40,991 nt of DNA, from IMG/VR virus record IMGVR_UViG_3300031784_000069, positions 1 through 40,991 of that record; one strand, written 5' to 3'. Under the pieces are notes generated by a model that was not told the DNA's origin, ran no database searches, and saw only the letters and a list, made by a program, of their open reading frames with translations. Origin of the DNA: a virus. This document shows positions 1 through 9,600 of the stretch, one piece after another. The translations under genes were made by a program, and so were the position numbers. Numbering within the stretch: position 1 is the stretch's first letter; every line of letters begins with the position of its first letter.

Positions 1-634
1 ACCATCCCTTTTCCTCTAATGTAAGTTCCGCTATTAAGGCTACATCTCTTCTTCCCGCACTCTGCATCTCGCCTATTCCCGGAGAGCCAGAACCGCCAGA
101 ACCCCTATTGTTATCAGATGGATCATCATCCTGTGATGAAGAGATCATTGTGTTTCTTATAATTTGCAAGGAATTTTCCACAAAAGTATTTCCAATGTTT
201 TTTCCAACCATACTTTTTGACAAAATTTTATTCCATGCGGCGGCTCCTGTTAAGGTTGCATTATTTGAGCCAGTTGGATTACCTTCTCCGTCAACACTAA
301 AATCTGTTGCTTCCGGATTAGGTATTGAGATTGTGGCATTTTCAGGAGTAGTAGCAGATGCAGCTGCAGCTCCGCCTGTAATTAGCCCATTTAAAGATCC
401 AGATATGCTTGCATTCATCGCTGCTATTGGATACTTTTTACTTCTATTAAGAAGGTCTCCTGCCATAACTCCAGTCACATCAAATGAACTTAAGGTCCTA
501 CCCGTAGCGGGAGGAGCTAATGAAGCACTGGTATTGAGGACTGGCGATTTTCCGCCAGGATAAAAATCACCATGTATTGTTTTTGCAAAAGAGGCACTAT
601 CAGAAAGGGATTGCGCATTTATACTAAAAGACAT
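1..634 (-). CDS. Unknown tail/baseplate-region protein, partial (3' end outside window)
   Basis: An open frame begins with ATG at 634 and stays open for 211 codons to the left edge, so the C-terminus is missing. The start is supported by an AAGGAT ribosome binding site that overlaps the stop codon of the giant hub gene just upstream. The protein begins MSFSINAQSLSDSASFAKT and is rich in Ala, Ser, Gly and Asn. It has a flexible Gly/Ser stretch (RGSGGSGSPG, about residues 177-186) before a final segment, AGRRDVALIAELTLEEKGW, that looks like the start of a folded domain. I do not recognise the family. Its place directly after the hub gene suggests a baseplate, spike or fiber-attachment component. 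A cell-wall hydrolase after the linker is possible but not visible here. Confidence is high for the gene and low for any function. Confidence 0.8.
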   Translation of the reverse strand, partial: MSFSINAQSLSDSASFAKTIHGDFYPGGKSPVLNTSASLAPPATGRTLSSFDVTGVMAGDLLNRSKKYPIAAMNASISGSLNGLITGGAAAASATTPENATISIPNPEATDFSVDGEGNPTGSNNATLTGAAAWNKILSKSMVGKNIGNTFVENSLQIIRNTMISSSQDDDPSDNNRGSGGSGSPGIGEMQSAGRRDVALIAELTLEEKGW

Positions 635-643
635 AATTTATCC

Positions 644-3600
644 TTAACTACCGATTCTTCTAGGAATCAAAGCCGATTCCTCTGCACTAATCACCGCATC
701 GCCTTCTATTTGTAGCTGCTTTGCGTATACTGTAGCGAGATTATTTGTTACTAGTTCCCAGTTCAAGGTAACTGCATGTCCGTCTTCATAATACTCGTCC
801 CAGAATATAGTAGGCCACTCTCTTGTCTTATTGTAAGTAGCTTCTAGAACTTTATATTGAACTAAATCATTATATAGTTTATTTGTCTGCTGATTTGTTA
901 ATCCATATCTAACACTCGTATCAAGCAAGACGGATATTGGAGCAGTATAAACTAACCCTAATACGGACAATGCGCTCAATATAGATTCTTTTTTCACGAA
1001 AAGGGGAGAATCTTGATATATTGAATTAAAGAAAGAATCCTTAATTTTTTGCTCGGCTCCAGCACCAGTTTGGTTCCCTATAAAGCAGCTTTCTACAAAG
1101 TCCTTTGCCGACTGAACTATCGACTCTGGCTGGTAATACCATACTGTTCCAAGAGTTCTCTTTGAGTCTGTAACATCTTTGGTATAATTAGCTACAGTAT
1201 TTTGTTCAGCGCCAGCTTCAAAATCTGACTCAGATATAACAGAGCTGGACGCAGCGTTACTTATTCTTATTCTTAAAACAACCAATCTATTTTCCAATTT
1301 AGACTGAACAAATATTTTGGCTTTACCTCCAGGAGTAGTAATTGATGTCATTGTTGTTGAAGGGGTCGAAGAATCGCTATAACTTACTCCTAGATCACCA
1401 TCATTTGAGGTAACGGTAAATGTATTTGTTTCGCCTGAGTTTATGCCATCAAATCTTACGGTAAATGTTGCACCAGAGATAACATCTTCTACATCAAACG
1501 TGTCACCATCTTTGAATTTAGTTATCTTAGCGATAACGCTAAATAATGATGGCTGTAAATCAGTTCTATCTGGCCCCAAGCCACTCAACTGCAACACCCT
1601 TGCATGAACAAGAGCATTTTCATAGTCTATGTATCTAACTAGATCTGTTATCTGCTTTTCTTGCCAGCCAAGACTCTTAAGGAGATCATCACTTCTAACA
1701 AAAACATTTCCTTCTGGAGTTCTAACCTTAGTTCTTGCGCCGAGAAGTCCAGGTAGCAATACTTTAGAGTGGTGCTTGCCAACGACCATTCCCTGATTGT
1801 AGGATAAGCCTGCATCCATTGGTTGACCATTTTTATTTAGGTATTGGACATAGCAGCCGTGTTGATCTAGCACATTATCCCTAATCCATTTCCATCCCTT
1901 CCATGCCAATTGGCCAACTATCGGTACCGACAAAGCAATTCCGAAACCGGCTGCACCAGTTGCTCCAGCTCCCGCCGCCGCAGCGGCAACGCCTACGCCA
2001 CCAGTTAGCGCCGTTGTCATTCCCTGAAAAACTGTTCTACTCGCAGAAGAACCATATTGTTGAATGACAGTTTCTGCTCTTTTTGGAAGAGTCGTAGCAG
2101 TTTGATTTGCCATTACATCTTTAACTAAAGCCGTAGATCCGTGAGTAAACTGCAGACCGCCAATCATTTGTGGGCCTAAAGCGTCTGATAGTCCATCTAT
2201 AGATATATTTCCTCCTACATTTATTCCAGTATTTGAGGCCATTATATTATCCATGTAGAAACGTGTATCATTTCTAAGATTTTGCACAGTGAACCAAGAG
2301 TTGATCCAAGAAGTCAAGAACCATCTAGCGGGATCATTTACGGTCACAAGCGCATTCGGAGTAATTGATGTAATGTATCCCATTTCGGGAGTAAAATGAT
2401 GGACAACTTGCTCTACCTCAAAAATTCCATACATTCTTTCGTAAACATCTGACAAATAAACCAAGTCATGCGGACGAATATCTGCATTACCTATAACTAT
2501 GAGCTCTCCACCATATATATCTTTGATGGATTCCTTCAAGTGAGCTAAGGCTATTCTTTTTGCGGAAAGTTCATCAGGTGTTCCTTGAACATTCTTCGCA
2601 ATTCCTCTAATCGTTTCCATTGGATGCATGATTGGATGAAGTACGCCCAAGAAACCTGATCCTACAAAATTATCATAATACAAACCTGTTTCAACAGTTT
2701 TTTCAGTTTGACGCTCTGCTGGAGCACCTTTATCTAAAGCTACTGTAATTGGATATTTACCATCTGAAACTGCGGTAACTACGGTTGACACGCCATTCAA
2801 ATTCTCTTGAATCTGATTTGATATAATATGAGAAAATGAACTTAGATAATGGATTCTTTGGAAGGGCTGTCTGATTTCCAATACGGGTTCGCCATATTCG
2901 CGAGTAAACGGATTATCAACAGCCCTTAATAAGGTGCCCTCTCTTCCTAATGAATAATAAATAGAGTCATTCAGAACTTTGTTTAAAATATGTGCTTGCT
3001 TACTAAAATTGCCAACCTCTGAGATGGCATAACCCATTTGCATCATGGAAAGCTTGAACATTCCAAGAAGACCAGAAAGACCGTCACCTATTGCGGTCAT
3101 AATTGGTCCGATATTTCTATCGTAGAAATTACCAATATCTTCAAGTGTTCCAGAAATAAATGTCGTAGCACCAGTTCCCTCAGATTTTGTTGAAACTAAT
3201 AATTGAAGGAACTTATTGTCATCCTTAGCGTACTGGCTATATGGATTTATGAAAGCCTCAAATATCCTATCGATAGGTTTGAATGACCACTGACCGTCAG
3301 ATCCTCCGCCTCCACTCGTAATTAAACCTCTTTTACGGTTAGGCTTCAAAACCAACCATGCTCTGCCATAGGCTGAGTTCCAAAGCTTTTGCCTAAATAA
3401 ACCAACCATTAAAAGGAAAAGCTGTTTTGGAGTTTTAATTTTTTCATTTAGAGCAATGGCTTCTTCTGGTTTTTTGGAATTATCTAACGCGTATTCAAGA
3501 ATTGTATTAATTACTGGAGAGTCAAAAAAGTTTTCTCTAATACCATTAAGTGCATCAGCAATTGTTGAGTTAAAGTATTGAATGATTCCGGCGTCTGACT

Positions 3601-6600
3601 CGTTTTCTGCGGCTATTAAATCTATATAATTTTTTCTTATAAACTCTACTGCTTTTCTTCTTTCAATTGCATTAGTTATAGGAACGCCTTGCCCACCTAG
3701 TTGTGGATTGTTTGGAATATTAAAATAGTCAGCGCCCAGCAGGATTGCTAATTCATCGACAGCTGTATTTTCGGTATCAGCCAGTCCAGCAATTGGAATG
3801 TTCGAATCCTCAAAGTTTTTAAAACTATCCTCAATAGAAGATCCTAATATTCTAGAAAACTCTTCTGGGAAAGGATCAATGGACTCTGGATCCATTCCGT
3901 AAACTTTTGCAAATATTCCCTTAACGCTATCGTATGTGTGATATCCAAATCTAAATTGATCCCATATGTCATTTGCTTCACTAAGATTTCTTCCATCACC
4001 AGCTATGACCGAAACATTAGGGTCAAAATTCTCATCATAATAAGATCTAGCTTCTACTCCAACAGAATCCAATGGATCATACACACTTAAGAATGCAGCT
4101 CTTCCTTTGGCGGAATCTACATCTCCAGTTGTTGATAATTCTTCATCCAAAATAGAATACAAATACTGTCTAGACAAAGAGCTATCACCAATCATGTCGG
4201 CAACTTCGCCATCAAGAACAGACTGATCAATATTTGAAACATCACTAAAGCTAGATATTTCTAACAAAGTATTAAAATAACCAGAGAATGGTTTATCTCT
4301 TCCATCTGGTACGGCTAACGCATTACCGCCAAAATCAAATCTACTAGAAGAGATCTCAGCATTTACTGGAACCCATTCTGAGAATATATTTGGTGGATCC
4401 ACTAAATCTTTATCATAAATTACAAATCTTGAACTAATACCTCCACCTAGTTCATTTCTAAGATCTTGAGCATTAGCTTTCCTTGCTGTTAATTCAGCAA
4501 GTTGGCCATCTTCTGTCATTGTATAATTTCCAAATCCAAGAATCATGCTATCAGCCATTGAGGGGCCGTCTTTTGCTTTAAACTTTTTGATAGGAGCTGC
4601 AGAGGAAGATACAACGCCTACAGGAACATCATCTGGAACAAAGGCAAAGAGACACTCTACTGGTTGCGGGTTTATAGATAAGCCACTTTCGTTTTCGTAA
4701 TTTAGCTCATCTTCGTTGCCAAAAATAGATACACCTAATCTGTTAGCTATCTTACTTCCTATAATGCCGGCACCGCTGGTAAAGCTTAAAACTTTACCGG
4801 CGTAACCTATCAAATTATTTTTAAAATCACCAACAGCCTGTACTGCGCTTAGTGTAGTGTTAATCCATGACGGAAGCTGATCTAATATACTTGTTTCCTC
4901 TTCATCAGCTGACAATTTAAAACTTAGGTCTTTAGATACAAAGTTGCCCAAATACCAGGCGGCGTCGGGTGAAACAACAGCTGCTGTGTCATCATCATCT
5001 TCGCCCCAAAGGAAGTATGCCGGAGCGCATACAACAGCTCTATTAGTTCTAGGGCTAACTACTAAGACTTTTCTATTTTTATAATCTTGTGCTGTTCCAT
5101 ACAAATCTGTAAAATTATATTTTTCTTTAAACTTTTGTATGGCCTCGTCAGAAACATTGATATCATCACTACCAGGATTATATGGCCATCTCATCGCTAT
5201 GTAGAATTGTTCTGCTTCAGCAGCTGTTTGTTGAGAAGCCGGTAGGTCACCAGGTGAACCCCATTCTTCATATGATATTTGGTTTGCCAATTCATACTCG
5301 AAAGAATAATCATCTGCATTTCTTTGCGCTTCAGAAGAAGTTACAGAATACTGAGAAAGAGCAGCTTGATCAAGAGATATGCTAGGTCTATTTGCGTAAA
5401 CTGATGGTAAGGGCATTCTTACATATGTTGAGGTTGCTCCGCCAATAAATGACAAACCATCCACATCAACCATATTGTCTATAAAAGTTGAGAAGCCTAA
5501 AGGACGATCTAATTCTAATATTCCAGAAGACGGCACTAGCGTTAGTTCATTATTTAAAATGAATTTGCTTTCATACTGAAGTAGGGTGAACATATTTGCC
5601 ATAAATGTTGCACCACCGAAAGATCGTCTGTCTTCTGCCATAGCCTCATTGACAAATCCCTCAAATTCTTCGGCGTCCATGGGCACTTCGCCTTCGTTTG
5701 CCAAAAACTTTCTTCCAGATTTTCCAATATCCTTGAAGTGACTTGCAGCGTTCTCGAAGACCCCACCGTCTCTAACGGTATATGATGTCGTGTCTAATAT
5801 TACTGTTTCATTTATAGTATAGAATGGGTACCTAAATCTTGGTGGAAGATTGTCTAATTGGGCGTGATTATCGCCTGCCTGAGCTATTGTTGTTGTGGGA
5901 TCTCCAACAGGAAGGTGGAAACCAACTCTTGTTAATCCAACAACCGTTGGTAGTTTTGCAACTATTTTAGTTGAACCATCTTGCTGTGTTTCAGAAAATG
6001 TTGCAGCTAACGGTGAGTTAAAGTTAATTATTTTTTCTTTCAAAAATGCCGTAGGCTTATAGACACCTTCGGAATTCAACTGATCACTCGCAAGACTGGC
6101 CATTGTATCAGAAAGTTCATTAGACCTCTTGAACGCCTCATAGTCAGCCAATGTGTTACTGGATTTGTTGATGTTATTCATGATATTTTCGATGTCTTCG
6201 TCCGGCGAACGATACTTTGGATAGCCTGGCAAACTTAATTCAGATCCCCTCTCTGTACTAGGAAATCCTGTAGTTACAGGAACAACTCCAGAAGTATAAA
6301 GCCAGTGCGGTTTACCATAAAAAATTGTAGATCTATCTTCAAATGGTCTAATTGCAACAATATAGTTTGGAAGCAATCGGGCACAAACTTGGAAAAGATC
6401 CCAAACAGTTCTCATGTATGTTTGCGCTCTAAATGAAACCTCATCAAAACCAGGTAGGTCGTCGTCAGCATTTGGTGCGATAATTCCCATTAACCTAAAG
6501 AAGTTTGTTCCGCCTCTTCCTCTGAGAATTCCAAAAAGACCTCCCCCAGAAATTCCTGCTCCAGCAGCAAAACTTACTCCAGGTATCAATCCGATAGAAC

Positions 6601-9600
6601 CAGCTAAGCCACCCATAAGTATATTTTTTGTAGCGTTAGCTCTACCTTCAGCAGCTACGAGCTTGTTGCCAGCTGTCATTGTTCCTATGGCCGTCCTCGC
6701 TGAAACAGACTCATTTTGAGCTTCAACTATAAGTCGATTCCATGATCTATCGACACCTCTTTCAAGGTACCCTTGTCCCTTTAATTTCTTGTCATCCTGT
6801 TCCACAAGAGAGGACGCAGTAAGCCACCCATCATCTATATCTCCACCAAGGAATTGGGCAAAACCTGTTCCATTTCCAGGATAAATATTTCTCTTAAATA
6901 TTTCCAAGTCTACTTCGGCACAGAAGTTTGACATGAGTTGCCCCATGCTTGTCATAATTCTTCCATCTCCGAAAAATGTACTAACAGGGTTGTTTGTGAA
7001 AACATTTGTAGCTAATTTAAATGATGCGGCATTAGCAGCACCACCTACATCGCCTTGTCCAAGGTTAGAGTAAACACTAGCGACTACATTTCTAATTCCA
7101 TCAGCTCTTGCTCTTTCAGATTCGCTTAATGGTTCATATAACGTTGAACCAAAATGACGAATTCCAAATCTATTTTCAGAAAAAACAGTTCCATTTGTGG
7201 CTCTAGCAAAAGCTTCTCTAAATCTTGACGCACCCATAGAAAGAAGTCTCACCATAAGATCTCTAGGCTCAGAAAGATACATTCCTGTATCTATGCCACC
7301 ATCTATTTTTCCAGTGTCACCTTTTTTGTTTGTAGAGTTAACTATTGCGCCAAGCTCAATAGCGTCAGACTGCGCAGTAACTGTTACGATTTCTCCTTGC
7401 TCAACATTTGTTATGACGCCATTGAAAACTGTTTGTAGAGAATTTGGATTTGCTCCATATCCGACTCTTAGATGAACACGAACACCAGGCTTTAGTCTAA
7501 TATTGTTAATGTCAATTACATAATCGTTTCTCATTCCAGAAACAATATTTTTAGCTATATTTAAAGTTCTATCCAAGATAGATTCAATGCCTTGAGTAAA
7601 ATCTATTGGTGCATCGCTTGGTTGATTGTCTCTAGAATTAAATATTTCTGTAGAAGGACGAGTAGTCAACTTTGAATACATGTTGGACACTCTAAATATT
7701 AACGTGTCCCCTAGAAGATCTTCTGAAGATACAACAGAAAAATCTACTATAGATTGCATTCCATAAAAATTGTCAAACAGCTTAACTCCGGCAAAAAAGC
7801 CACCTTCGTCAATTAGCCACAACATATAAGTAGGAAATGCTCTAATCATTCTTCCAGAAATGTCTCGATACTGGACATCATTCATCATCTTCTGTATGTG
7901 GCCACCAAAAGATCCATCATAAGCTTTTTGATATTTATCCAGAGATTGTACGCCCTCAACTCCAGTAAGCGTATTTGTGCAACCCCTATCTGGAGTTTGT
8001 GTATCTTCTATATGATTTTCTGCTAGTCTCTTATTCCCGTTGTCATCTATATGAACATTTGAACCATCGACTGTTAGATAGAATCTTCCATTATCTTTAT
8101 TGATATAACCAAAATGGGTCCCCAATGCAGACTGCATCATTGCAGGTACTTCTGATTCTGATCCAGATTCTTGCGGATTTGTTGCCGGAATCATATATAT
8201 CACTTTATGGAAATCTACTTCATCTGGATTAAAGCTAACTTCTGTTTCGTTTGCCAAGTGTGAATCTGATAAAACTTCTTTAATTAAATTTAAAGTTTCT
8301 GCGCTTGTATATTTTAGATTACCAACAGAATAGCCTGCTCCAACAATTTCTTCAAATACTGGACTATCCTCTGTGGATTGTGCTGCAATAAAGATGTAGT
8401 CAGTTAATAATCCTTGTTTTTCTGAAGTTTCAAATTCAGAAGTTTGAGTTTGTATAACTTCTTGAAATAAAGAAACAAAATTATGAACACTTATACCGCT
8501 ACTGTTAACGTAGCTAATAATTTCATTTATTAATGTCTGATTGTTGCTAGCTCTTTGAGCTGCGGCAAATGGTTCGCTTCCAACATCCCTATAGGCGTAG
8601 CGTCTAAGGAAATCTGTAATTCTATTTTTAACTTGATTTTTTCTGATCTCTATAGCGCGAGCATCCCCGAGCTTTGCCCAATCATCACTGTAATCAAATT
8701 TGAATTCTTTTGTTATATCGGGTTGATAAATGAAGTTATTAATAACATCTTTATCGAACATTTCAAAGCTTCTAAAATAAAAATCTGGATCTAAGTTTCC
8801 AACGACTTCATCATTTTTATCGCGAACCTCCAGTGGCATATCGGGATATGCATTAAACGCTCCCCACAACTGCTTAATTCTTAAAAATGGATTTCTCTTT
8901 GAACCAAAATGTTCAATAAAATCACTTTGCTGTTTTGATGAAAGCTTTTCTCTTTGCTGCTGGAATATATCAAAGTCGACAAGGCTCAATTGCACATTGT
9001 ATACGTGCGGATAATTAGGTATAGTATCTACTTTAAAATTCAAAGGAATAACATATTTAATTCCGCACAATGCAGTAATAATATTTTTCATCCCCAAGAA
9101 ACCAATAACACCAGTTGAGTGCTCAAGTCTGGCTAAAGAGTTAATGTGATCAAAGATTGCTCTAATCTTATAAAGCTCTCTTTCGCCAAAAACAGTCATT
9201 GATATATTAACATAAGAATCTTTTCCGCCTATATATTGATAGGTCGGCTCATCCTGCATTTGAACCTGTAGCTTTGCAAGATTGTTGCCAAGACTTATGC
9301 TAACGCCGTTGACTATAGCTTTTTTAGGATCTAAATCAACCCGATTCATGGGAACTTCCCATTCCTGGAAGTGGTAATCTCCCTCTCTTAAACGCTTAGC
9401 CTCCATAAGATTCTGCACATAACCGTCTGAAAAGAAACGATTATACAAGGAAAGCATGAATGCATCAGTTACTTGCTGTCGCACCTTTTCTTCGTCAGGA
9501 ACAGCTATTTCGACACCTAAAACTTTTCTTCTTTCAACTTCTTCAATGACTAAAGTATCTATGATATTGCCTGATTGAAAAACAGAATTCCATATACTTC

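Noticed and set aside
108-563. Plus-strand open frame of 151 codons
   Set aside because: It lies antisense to the partial minus-strand gene at 1-634, which has a good ribosome binding site and fits the operon. The plus frame has no supporting context.
1850-1900. Possible intein around GCYVQYLNKNG in the hub
   Set aside because: A Cys-initiated segment was considered, but no Hint-type block motifs or terminal His-Asn followed by Cys/Ser/Thr were found.
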